A stretch of DNA of 8,520 bases from DT-110 sp964342305 (GTDB lineage Bacteria; Bacteroidota; Bacteroidia; Chitinophagales; Saprospiraceae). The DNA is taken from NCBI GenBank assembly GCA_964342305.1, contig CAYFGK010000182.1:1-8520 (forward strand). Reading direction: 5' to 3'. Under the pieces are notes generated by a model. The model saw nothing but the letters and a program-made list of their open reading frames with translations, was not told the DNA's origin and searched no databases. Each line of letters starts with the position of its first letter. Within the stretch, counting starts at the first letter, position 1. This document shows positions 1 through 6,438 of this stretch, one piece after another. The position numbers were made by a program, and so were the translations under genes.

Positions 1-134
1 TGAGGCTCCTTAACCTAAACCTTAAAGATTGAGGTTTGCGCCTTCACTTTGTTACGGCAGGTTGAGGCTGAGGCTCCTTAACCTTAACCTAAACCTTAAA
101 GATTGAGGTTTGCGCCTTCACTTTGTTTCGGTAG
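1..134. repeat. Two imperfect direct repeats rich in AACCTN words
   Basis: Copy 1 is 1-60 and copy 2 is 69-134, separated by 8 bases (61-68). Both begin TGAGGCTCCTTAACC and share the block AAACCTTAAAGATTGAGGTT and then TGCGCCTTCACTTTGTT. Copy 2 carries one extra six-base unit (TTAACC), which is exactly one step of the internal AACCTN hexamer, so it probably arose by slippage. Apart from that only two substitutions are visible, at 54/128 (A to T) and 58/132 (C to T). Each copy contains the inverted pair AAACCT/AGGTTT (91-96 and 106-111 in copy 2). A second possible stem pairs GGTTGAGG (60-67) with CCTTAACC (76-83), including one G-T pair. The array touches the left edge of the window, so more copies may lie upstream. 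No coding function is apparent. Confidence 0.9.
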
Positions 135-139
135 ATTTT
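109..139 (+). promoter_or_regulatory. Candidate Bacteroidota-type promoter for the GH2 gene
   Basis: A TTTG at 109-112 is followed after exactly 19 bases by TAGATTTT at 132-139. This matches the Bacteroidota sigma-ABfr pattern (TTTG near -33, TAnnTTTG near -7) at all positions except the last base of the -7 box. Transcription would start near 145, giving a leader of about 15 bases before the ATG at 160. The leader is A-rich (AAAACAAAC) and has no Shine-Dalgarno sequence, as is usual in this phylum. The -33 box and the first three bases of the -7 box lie inside repeat copy 2. This is a pattern match only; the transcription start is inferred. Confidence 0.5.
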
Positions 140-159
140 AAAACAAACTTGATTGGTAG

Positions 160-3100
160 ATGGACCATTTTAAATCCTTTTTGCTTTTGATCGGTGCCCT
201 GATAGGCACACTGTCTATTCAGGCACAAAACGTGCCCTGGGAGGATCCCGAAGTCTTTGAGATCAATCGGGAATATCCCCACGCGACGCTTTATCGGCAC
301 GCCAGCGAAGCGGCCGCTCTGCAAAGCCGTGGATACGAACTTTCTCCCTACTACCAGTCGCTCAACGGAATGTGGAAATTCCACTGGGTAAAGAAACCAG
401 CGGAACGCCCCCGGTATTTTTACCGGAACGACTACGATGTATCCGGTTGGGATGATATTCCGGTGCCCGCCAATTGGGAGCTGGAAGGGTATGGGATTCC
501 TATATACACCAATATCGTGTATCCCTTCCCCGTCGACCCGCCACGGGTTGATCACGATTACAATCCGGTAGGCAGCTACAAACGCTCCTTCAACCTGCCC
601 GCCGGCTGGGACGGTAAAGAAGTGTACCTGCATTTTGGTGGGGTACGCAGTGTCATGTACGTGTGGATAAATGGCAAAATGGTGGGATATAATGAGGGCA
701 GCAAGACCCCGGCTGAATACCGGATAACGCCTTACCTGCAGCCCGGAGAGAATACTGTTTCTGTGGAGGTATACCGGTGGTCAGATGCCAGCTACATGGA
801 GGACCAGGACTTCTGGCGACTTAGTGGAATCGAGCGCGATGTGTATCTCTACGCCACGGCCCCGGTTACTACCCGTGATTTTCGGGTTATTGCCGATCTG
901 GACGACAGTTATCAGGATGGGCAATTCTCGCTGACACTGGATTACCGGAATACCTCGGGCAGGGCCGCCGAAGGCTTTTTGGCGAAAGCCAGCTTAATGG
1001 ATGGCAAAGAGGCTGTTCTATCTTTCGAAGAAACGACCACCATACAAACGGGTGATCAAACGCAAGTCCGGTTCTCCGGAGAAGTGCCAAATGTTCGGAG
1101 ATGGACGGCCGAAACGCCGGAATTGTACACTTTGCTGGTGACCCTATACAATGATTCGGGCGAACTTCTGGAAGCCTTTAGCACCTTGGTTGGCTTCCGT
1201 AAAATAGAGATCAAAAACAGCCAGTTCCTGGTCAACGGGATTCCCGTGTATCTGAAAGGCGTGAATCTGCACGACCACGACCCCGCCACCGGGCACGTGG
1301 TAGGGGAGGAGCTCACCATGCTCGACCTGCAACGGATGAAAGAACATAATATAAACGCCATTCGCTGCAGTCACTATCCTAAAAATGCGTACTTCTACCG
1401 CCTATGCGATGAATACGGCTTTTATGTGATCGATGAGGCTAATATTGAAACCCACGGTTTGGGAGCGACGAACCAGGGATTGGATAATAATGAAGAACGA
1501 CAAGCTATTCACCCGGCCTATCAGCCCGAATGGAAAGCCATGCACCTGGACCGGACCATTCGCATGTACGAGCGCGATAAGAACCATCCCAGTATCGTTA
1601 CCTGGTCGCTGGGTAATGAGGCGGGTAATGGAGCGAATTTCTTCGCTACCTATAATTGGCTTAAGGAGCAGGATACTACCCGCCCCACCCAATACGAAGG
1701 TGCTACCCGCTATGAGAATACCGATATTCAGGCTCCGATGTACGCCGGCATTTCTTATCTGGAACAATATGCGAAAGACAATCCGCAGCGCCCCCTTATC
1801 ATGTGTGAGTACGCCCACGCCATGGGCAATAGCGTGGGGAACTTGCAGGATTATTGGGATGTGATCGAGGAATACGATGTGCTGCAAGGTGGTTTTATAT
1901 GGGACTGGGTCGACCAGGGACTGGATGCTTATACTCCGGAGGGCGAGCATTACTATGCCTACGGGGGTGACCTCGGGGCTCAGAAGTTGCAAAACGATGC
2001 CAACTTTTGCCTAAACGGGATTGTCCATCCGGATCGTTCGCCTCATCCTTCCCTGTACGAGGTAAAGAAAGTGTATCAGTACGTTAAATTCCTTGAATAC
2101 GATGCCGCGTCGGAAGCGCTGACACTGTACAATGGATACGATTTTACTAATCTCGACCGCTACCACATTAGCTGGTCCCTGCTTGCTGATGGTACGCCCG
2201 TGGCGACGGGTGATCTGGGTACCATCGACCTGCCGGCGCGACAGGTAAAAACAGTAGACCTTGAATTGCCCGGGTTGAAAGTGGGTAAAGAGTATTACCT
2301 GCAGCTGCGGGCAGCCCTGCGAAGGGCCGAGCCCCTGCTGCCTGCCGGATACGTGGTTGCCGAAGGAGAATTTGCGCTCAGTGATCGCAGGGAATATACC
2401 ATGTCGTCTGCCAAGGGGGCACTGGAAATTACCAGATATGATGACAAATTGTTGGTGAGTGGGAATACATTTAATGCCGAATTTGATCCGAATACCGGGC
2501 TATTGTATGCCCTTGATTACGGACAGGGTAATGTGTTTCAGCAGCCTGTGCGTCCCAACTTCTGGCGGGCACCCATCGATAACGATTTTGGGTTTGGGAT
2601 GCCTTACAGAATGAAGCCCTGGAAAAAGGCCAGTCAAAATCAGCAGTTGAAATCATTCCTGGCAGAGCAGCAAGTTATGGGGGAACGAACAGCCATTGGT
2701 AGTGAGCAGCACGTAATCAGGGATGGCACCCTGCGAATCGAGTCGACCTATCTGCTGGATGGCGTGGACGGCGAAATTACCGTTTCGTATACCCTGAATA
2801 GCGATGGAGAGCTGTACATACAAAACAACCTGAAGGGGATAGCTGATACCATGCCCCGCATTCCCCGCCTTGGGAATAACCTGCTGCTTAAGCCAGCCTA
2901 CGATCGGGTAGAGTGGTACGGCCGCGGACCTCACGAAAATTATCAGGATCGCCATACGGGAGCTTTGGTGGGCCGGTATCAGGCAAAGGTGGCCGACCTG
3001 ATGTACCCATATATTCGCCCTCAGGAAAATGGCTACCGAACCGAAGTGCGGGAAGTGATCCTTCGCGATGGGAGTGGCCACGGCATCGCTTTTATTGCCG

Positions 3101-3381
3101 CTGAAAACCTGTTGAGCTTCAGTGCCCACCATCAATTGAACAGCGACTTTGATGCAGGAAATCGTAAAATGCAGCGCCACGCATATGATGTACCGGTGCG
3201 GCCCATCGTAAACCTGAACATCGACTACCGGCAAATGGGGGTCGGGGGCGATACCAGTTGGGGCGCTACTCCTCACGAAGAGTATATGATCGATCCCGGC
3301 CCTTATTCCTACGGGTTCCTTATTCGACCAGTTCGATCAGTGGAACCTCGTAACGCCAGTAGCCACCAAAGGGAGGATTAA
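160..3381 (+). CDS. Secreted LacZ-type beta-galactosidase, glycoside hydrolase family 2
   Basis: The likely reaction is hydrolysis of terminal beta-D-galactosides with retention of configuration, acting in the periplasm or outside the cell. A signal peptide spans residues 1-22 (hydrophobic FLLLIGALIG, cleavage near IQAQ); there is no lipobox cysteine and no T9SS tail. Domains in order: sugar-binding jelly roll (~30-235), Ig-like domain (~237-345), TIM barrel (~347-640), a second Ig-like domain (~645-740) and the Bgal_small_N beta-sandwich (~755-1057). By alignment with E. coli LacZ, the acid/base is E487 (SLGNEAGNG), the nucleophile E550 (CEYAHAMGNS), the Mg-site residues E430 and H432 (DEANIETHG), and D217 (EDQD), H405 (SHYP) and W1034 (GDTSWG) are also kept. 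At 1073 residues it is close to LacZ (about 1020) plus leader and a 16-residue tail after the usual IRPV end. The ATG at 160 is chosen because it begins a good signal peptide. Exact substrate specificity within GH2 cannot be fixed from sequence; a galactoside in a plant or algal polysaccharide is possible. Confidence 0.95.
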   Translation: MDHFKSFLLLIGALIGTLSIQAQNVPWEDPEVFEINREYPHATLYRHASEAAALQSRGYELSPYYQSLNGMWKFHWVKKPAERPRYFYRNDYDVSGWDDIPVPANWELEGYGIPIYTNIVYPFPVDPPRVDHDYNPVGSYKRSFNLPAGWDGKEVYLHFGGVRSVMYVWINGKMVGYNEGSKTPAEYRITPYLQPGENTVSVEVYRWSDASYMEDQDFWRLSGIERDVYLYATAPVTTRDFRVIADLDDSYQDGQFSLTLDYRNTSGRAAEGFLAKASLMDGKEAVLSFEETTTIQTGDQTQVRFSGEVPNVRRWTAETPELYTLLVTLYNDSGELLEAFSTLVGFRKIEIKNSQFLVNGIPVYLKGVNLHDHDPATGHVVGEELTMLDLQRMKEHNINAIRCSHYPKNAYFYRLCDEYGFYVIDEANIETHGLGATNQGLDNNEERQAIHPAYQPEWKAMHLDRTIRMYERDKNHPSIVTWSLGNEAGNGANFFATYNWLKEQDTTRPTQYEGATRYENTDIQAPMYAGISYLEQYAKDNPQRPLIMCEYAHAMGNSVGNLQDYWDVIEEYDVLQGGFIWDWVDQGLDAYTPEGEHYYAYGGDLGAQKLQNDANFCLNGIVHPDRSPHPSLYEVKKVYQYVKFLEYDAASEALTLYNGYDFTNLDRYHISWSLLADGTPVATGDLGTIDLPARQVKTVDLELPGLKVGKEYYLQLRAALRRAEPLLPAGYVVAEGEFALSDRREYTMSSAKGALEITRYDDKLLVSGNTFNAEFDPNTGLLYALDYGQGNVFQQPVRPNFWRAPIDNDFGFGMPYRMKPWKKASQNQQLKSFLAEQQVMGERTAIGSEQHVIRDGTLRIESTYLLDGVDGEITVSYTLNSDGELYIQNNLKGIADTMPRIPRLGNNLLLKPAYDRVEWYGRGPHENYQDRHTGALVGRYQAKVADLMYPYIRPQENGYRTEVREVILRDGSGHGIAFIAAENLLSFSAHHQLNSDFDAGNRKMQRHAYDVPVRPIVNLNIDYRQMGVGGDTSWGATPHEEYMIDPGPYSYGFLIRPVRSVEPRNASSHQRED

Positions 3382-3792
3382 CAAGCAGGGCTTATCAATT
3401 TGTGGGCTTTGCCCAACCTTTTCGAAAGCGGTATAGCAGGATCGGTATTATGCGGTTGTAATACGGGTAAAAATGGAAAGGGGCTGGTAGCCTGATTTTT
3501 CGCCCGGACGGTGCTGGAGTTCCTGCTATTCCCTATTTTAACGGGAAGTGGGGTGTCGACTATCTTTACGTATAAATTGGTCCACGCCCAACCTTACACT
3601 ATTTTTAGGTTGTCTGTTGCCTGATCGGTACATCCTGTTGCTGGTTCACAACAGTTCTCCCGCCAGTCGCGCGGGATAGGTTCGTCCCCAAAAAAACATG
3701 TATTACCTGGCCACTCCACCCCCGGGTCAGGGCCTCAGTTATCCCTGTTTGGGCAAAAACACGGATTCGATAAGGTAACATATAGGATTAGT
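3382..3792. other. 411 bp intergenic region without a convincing gene
   Basis: No start-to-stop reading frame here is long enough or protein-like enough to call. Visible structure: a short GGGC-TTT-GCCC stem at 3404-3414, a possible but weak end signal for the GH2 transcript; an exact ten-base direct repeat GCCCAACCTT at 3411-3420 and 3586-3595; the inverted pair CAACCT/AGGTTG at 3589-3594 and 3607-3612; and CTGTTG/CAACAG at 3635-3640 and 3649-3654. The last part would be promoter and leader for the next gene, but no strong TAnnTTTG box was found. Base composition is close to that of the neighbouring genes, so decayed coding sequence is possible but not shown. Confidence 0.6.
3658..3676 (+). 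other. GC-rich hairpin in the possible leader of the propeller gene
   Basis: TCCCGC (3658-3663) pairs perfectly with GCGGGA (3671-3676) around a 7-base loop. The right arm could instead pair GGGA (3673-3676) with TCCC (3685-3688), so two exclusive foldings can be drawn. No T-run follows (the next bases are TAGGTTCG), so it does not look like an intrinsic terminator. It lies 117 bases before the ATG at 3793. Function is unknown, and a stem this short can occur by chance. Confidence 0.3.
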
Positions 3793-5574
3793 ATGAAAAA
3801 AATGTTCGGAGTAATGAGTACTCTTCTGCTGGTGCAGATGGTGTACGGACAATTGTATTTTAGAGAGTCAGCCGATACGCTTGGTATTGATGAACTTAAA
3901 ACAGAAGCCAGCATTGGCAACGGCATCAGTTTGGTCGATTTCGACGGAGATGGCCTTGATGATGTCACCATTGGGACGCAGCCGGGAAAGCCTATTGCCT
4001 TTTTTCGGAATACCGGTGACCGGTTTATTCGCATGCCCGATCTCGTCGACCATCAGGAGGACGCTAAGCAGGTGTTATGGGTGGATTACGACAATGACGG
4101 AGACAAAGACCTGCATGTGTCTACGTTCGATGGTATCAGCCGATTGTACCAAAACCGGGGTGATTTCCAACTGGTGGATGTGACCGAGTCTGCCGGATTA
4201 CCCCTGGAAGCCTTCTACTACTACGGCACTTGCTGGGCCGATTACAACCGGGACGGCTGGCTGGATTTTTACACCATCGATCATAACTTCTTCATTGCTC
4301 AAAGCAGGAACCACTTGTTTCGCAACAATGGAGACGGGACGTTCACGGATGTAACGATTTCTTCCGGTACCCTCGATCCCGGAAAGATTCCTTTCTGTTC
4401 GGCTTTTATGGACGCCAATAACGATAAGTGGCCCGATATTTATACCGCTGCTGATAAACTCACCTTTAATACCTTACTACTCAATAATGGCAATGGTACC
4501 TTTTGGGATGTCAGCGAAGCATCTAACGCCAACCAGCGCATGAATGCTATGTGTGTAGCGGTAGGGGATTATGATAACAATGGCTGGCAGGATGTGTACG
4601 TAACGAATACGCCGATTGGTAATGCGCTATTGCGTAATCCGGGGCCGGCAGGCAATGCGCGCTACCCCGTTTTTGAAGAGGTGGGGGACGAATCAGGAAC
4701 CGGGTTTTACGAGAATAGTTGGGGTGCCAATTTTCTGGATGCCGATAATGACGGCTACCTGGATCTATACGTCAGCGGTTCGGTAGACGGCAGCGATGCC
4801 GTTTCGGCCGAATTGTACCACAATCTGGGGGATGGGACCTTCACGGTACCCGAAGAGGCGGTAATGGAAGGCGATACGACCCGCAGTTTTTGCAATGCCA
4901 TTGGCGATCTCGATCAGAACGGGTTTCCGGATATTTTTGTGATCAATAATCCACCCTACCACCATCAAATCTGGCTGAATGAGACCCAATCCGACAATAA
5001 CTGGATCAAAGTCAAATTGCGGGGTGTCCTGAGCAACCGCGATGCGGTGGGTACCCGCATTGAAGCCTATGCCGATGGTTTTTACCAACAACGATATACC
5101 CACTGCGGTATTGGTTTCATGGCCCAGAACTCGGGAACGGAGATCATCGGCCTGGGGTCAAATACAACAGTAGATTCCCTGGTAATTACCTGGCCAACCG
5201 GTCACCAGGACCGTTTCTTTGATCTGGATCCAAACCAATTGTACAACATTGAAGAGGGGATGTCTACCGATGGTATCATCGATGTTGACCCCGCCTTGAA
5301 TATAAGTACCTCTGTTTCACCTGCGGGCAAGCTGGAGACGTTCATCGGATTATATCCCAATCCCGGTGGAGCACAGCTTAAAATTGAGTTTGATCACCCC
5401 TCGCCTTTACAAGTGCGCGTGTTGGATGCCTTGGGACGGGTGCATCACCGTGAGCTTATTCTGGTTTCTCCGGCACATTTGAACCTGGAAGCCCTGGAGC
5501 ACCAACTGTATTTCGTGGAGTTTACGGATGCGGAAGGTCGTAAGTTGATCCGGAGGTGGATGAAAGGTAGCTAA
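3793..5574 (+). CDS. Secreted FG-GAP/VCBS seven-bladed propeller with ASPIC/UnbV domain and T9SS sorting tail
   Basis: This is an exported protein of no assigned reaction; the family is common in Bacteroidota and is thought to act in binding or adhesion at the surface. A signal peptide spans residues 1-19 (cleavage after VYG). Seven Asp-rich calcium-binding loops start at residues 49, 98, 150, 207, 259, 316 and 372, spaced 49-57 residues, as expected for a seven-bladed beta-propeller. Loop 4 (DANNDKWPD) has Lys where Gly is usual. An ASPIC/UnbV domain follows (~403-488, from NWIKVKL to LYNIEEG), with the typical VGTRIEAYADG, QNSGTEIIGLG and VITWPTG stretches. Residues ~517-593 form a type A T9SS C-terminal domain, beginning IGLYPNPGG and ending in a basic strand (KLIRRWMKGS), so the protein should cross the outer membrane by T9SS. 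There are five cysteines (147, 202, 254, 367, 438). The start is supported by MKK plus a hydrophobic stretch. The domain calls are firm; the role is not known. Confidence 0.95.
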   Translation: MKKMFGVMSTLLLVQMVYGQLYFRESADTLGIDELKTEASIGNGISLVDFDGDGLDDVTIGTQPGKPIAFFRNTGDRFIRMPDLVDHQEDAKQVLWVDYDNDGDKDLHVSTFDGISRLYQNRGDFQLVDVTESAGLPLEAFYYYGTCWADYNRDGWLDFYTIDHNFFIAQSRNHLFRNNGDGTFTDVTISSGTLDPGKIPFCSAFMDANNDKWPDIYTAADKLTFNTLLLNNGNGTFWDVSEASNANQRMNAMCVAVGDYDNNGWQDVYVTNTPIGNALLRNPGPAGNARYPVFEEVGDESGTGFYENSWGANFLDADNDGYLDLYVSGSVDGSDAVSAELYHNLGDGTFTVPEEAVMEGDTTRSFCNAIGDLDQNGFPDIFVINNPPYHHQIWLNETQSDNNWIKVKLRGVLSNRDAVGTRIEAYADGFYQQRYTHCGIGFMAQNSGTEIIGLGSNTTVDSLVITWPTGHQDRFFDLDPNQLYNIEEGMSTDGIIDVDPALNISTSVSPAGKLETFIGLYPNPGGAQLKIEFDHPSPLQVRVLDALGRVHHRELILVSPAHLNLEALEHQLYFVEFTDAEGRKLIRRWMKGS

Positions 5575-5583
5575 GGGCCGGGA

Positions 5584-5626
5584 TTCAGGGTTCGCGGTTA
5601 CAGTCTCGAACCTCAACCTGAACCTC
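5584..5626. repeat. AACCTN array within a bulged hairpin after the propeller gene
   Basis: Three head-to-tail hexamers, AACCTC, AACCTG and AACCTC, occupy 5609-5626. They can fold back on upstream sequence: GGTTCG (5589-5594) pairs with CGAACC (5607-5612), and TTCAG (5584-5588) with CTGAA (5618-5622) after a 5-base bulge, around a 12-base loop. It begins 10 bases after the stop codon of the propeller gene and sits between convergent genes, so it may protect or end the mRNA. No T-run follows, so it is not a standard intrinsic terminator. The hexamer is related to the array at the left edge of the window. Confidence 0.5.
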
Positions 5627-5677
5627 CATGGCGCTATACTGCTGATATGGCTTTCGCCAAAAAGGGTTTTGTTGAAA

Positions 5678-5695
5678 ACGGTTTAAAATAACCGT
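5678..5695 (-). terminator. Possible weak terminator at the end of the response regulator gene
   Basis: ACGGTT (5678-5683) and AACCGT (5690-5695) form a perfect 6 bp inverted repeat with a 6-base loop. On the minus strand it is followed by TTTTC and then AACAAAACCC. It overlaps the last codons and stop (5685-5683) of the LytTR regulator gene. The stem is short and half A-T and the T-run is short, so termination would be weak. A nearby TGGC-TTTC-GCCA stem (5648-5659; GAAA tetraloop when read on the minus strand) could add to it. Confidence 0.3.
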
Positions 5696-6438
5696 AATCG
5701 CTCCAAAACGACTTGCTTATAACGCCTGCTTATGGGGGCTTGCAGGTTGTTGCCCAAAAGCAGCACTTCCTGGTTGTCGGTGATGGCCTCAATCTTATCG
5801 AGGTTGATGAGGAAGGAGCGATGAGTGCGGATAAATGTGCGTGAAGGCAGATAATCCTCCAGTGTTTTCATGGGGAAGGTGAGGATGTATTCGTTGGAAG
5901 AGGTGTACACCAGGCAATAACTACCATCGGCTTTGACCAGGTGTATATCATCGATGTCTACTTTTACAATCTTGTCTTTATGCCGAACGAAAATCCGATC
6001 GGTGAGGAAATAGGAATTCGGTTTGGTTAGTTGGTTCGAACTTCTCTTTTTGGCATCCTCTTCTACGGCCAGTCGACTTACCACCAATGCCAAAGCCCTT
6101 TGCAGGTCTACCTTTTTATGTGGTTTAGAGATGAAGGCATAGGGTAAGCTATCCTTCGCCCGGTCGAACGTAGCTTGATCGGTATTGGCCGTCAGATAAA
6201 TAAAGGGAATACGTTGCTCTTTAAGGTGATGCCCGACTGCTATTCCATCCATCTCCCCTTTTAATTGGATATCCAATAAGACAACATCTGGTTGGGTTTC
6301 CTCACAAAAAGCGATAGCCTGCTTCCCTCTGGTGCAAACGCCGGCCACCTCGTATCCTAATTCATCCAGTTCCACCGAGATGCTGGCAGCGATGAGCGTT
6401 TCGTCCTCGACGATCAGGATCTTGGTGGGTTTTTTCAT
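5683..6438 (-). CDS. LytTR-family DNA-binding response regulator
   Basis: This 251-residue cytoplasmic regulator should be phosphorylated by the kinase encoded just upstream and then bind DNA. The N-terminal receiver domain (~6-120) keeps the acidic pocket E11/D12, the phospho-acceptor D56 (VVLLDIQL), T83 (IYLTANT) and K105-P106 (FISKP). A short linker (~121-147) leads to a LytTR domain (~149-247), with DIHLVKADGSYCLVYTS, the FIRTHRSFLINLDKI strand-helix signature and a basic end (RRYKQVVLERLRLF). Size and order are standard for LytR/AlgR-type regulators of Bacteroidota. The ATG overlaps the kinase stop by one base (TAATG), which suggests translational coupling and shared transcription; no separate Shine-Dalgarno sequence is seen. 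Target genes cannot be read from the sequence, and no clear pair of LytTR direct-repeat sites was found in the window. Confidence 0.96.
   Translation of the reverse strand: MKKPTKILIVEDETLIAASISVELDELGYEVAGVCTRGKQAIAFCEETQPDVVLLDIQLKGEMDGIAVGHHLKEQRIPFIYLTANTDQATFDRAKDSLPYAFISKPHKKVDLQRALALVVSRLAVEEDAKKRSSNQLTKPNSYFLTDRIFVRHKDKIVKVDIDDIHLVKADGSYCLVYTSSNEYILTFPMKTLEDYLPSRTFIRTHRSFLINLDKIEAITDNQEVLLLGNNLQAPISRRYKQVVLERLRLF

Noticed and set aside
1..134. CRISPR array or telomere-like repeat
   Set aside because: There are only two copies, the spacer is 8 bases, and no cas genes are present; the TTAACC words resemble telomere repeats only by composition.
1402..1992. Long minus-strand open frame inside the GH2 gene, and similar ones at 2653-3276 and 118-633
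   Set aside because: They lie wholly or mostly over the catalytic gene, have no family features, and are antisense shadows of its codon pattern.
3471..3575. Open stretch of 34 codons (KWKGAGSLIFRP to VDYLYV) in the intergenic region, possible remnant of a gene
   Set aside because: It has no start codon, is preceded by an in-frame stop, is short enough to occur by chance, and I recognise no family.
3698..3778. 26-codon frame starting MYYLATPPPG, ending 14 bases before the propeller gene, possible leader peptide
   Set aside because: No ribosome-binding context or conserved signature is visible; a frame of this size is expected by chance.
3748..3778. TTTG-N19-TAAGGTAA as a promoter for the propeller gene
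   Set aside because: The spacing is right, but the -7 word matches only three of six fixed bases of TAnnTTTG, so it is too weak to call.
160..5574. Polysaccharide utilisation locus
   Set aside because: A GH2 enzyme is present, but no SusC/SusD pair, sulfatase or other carbohydrate enzyme is visible in the window.
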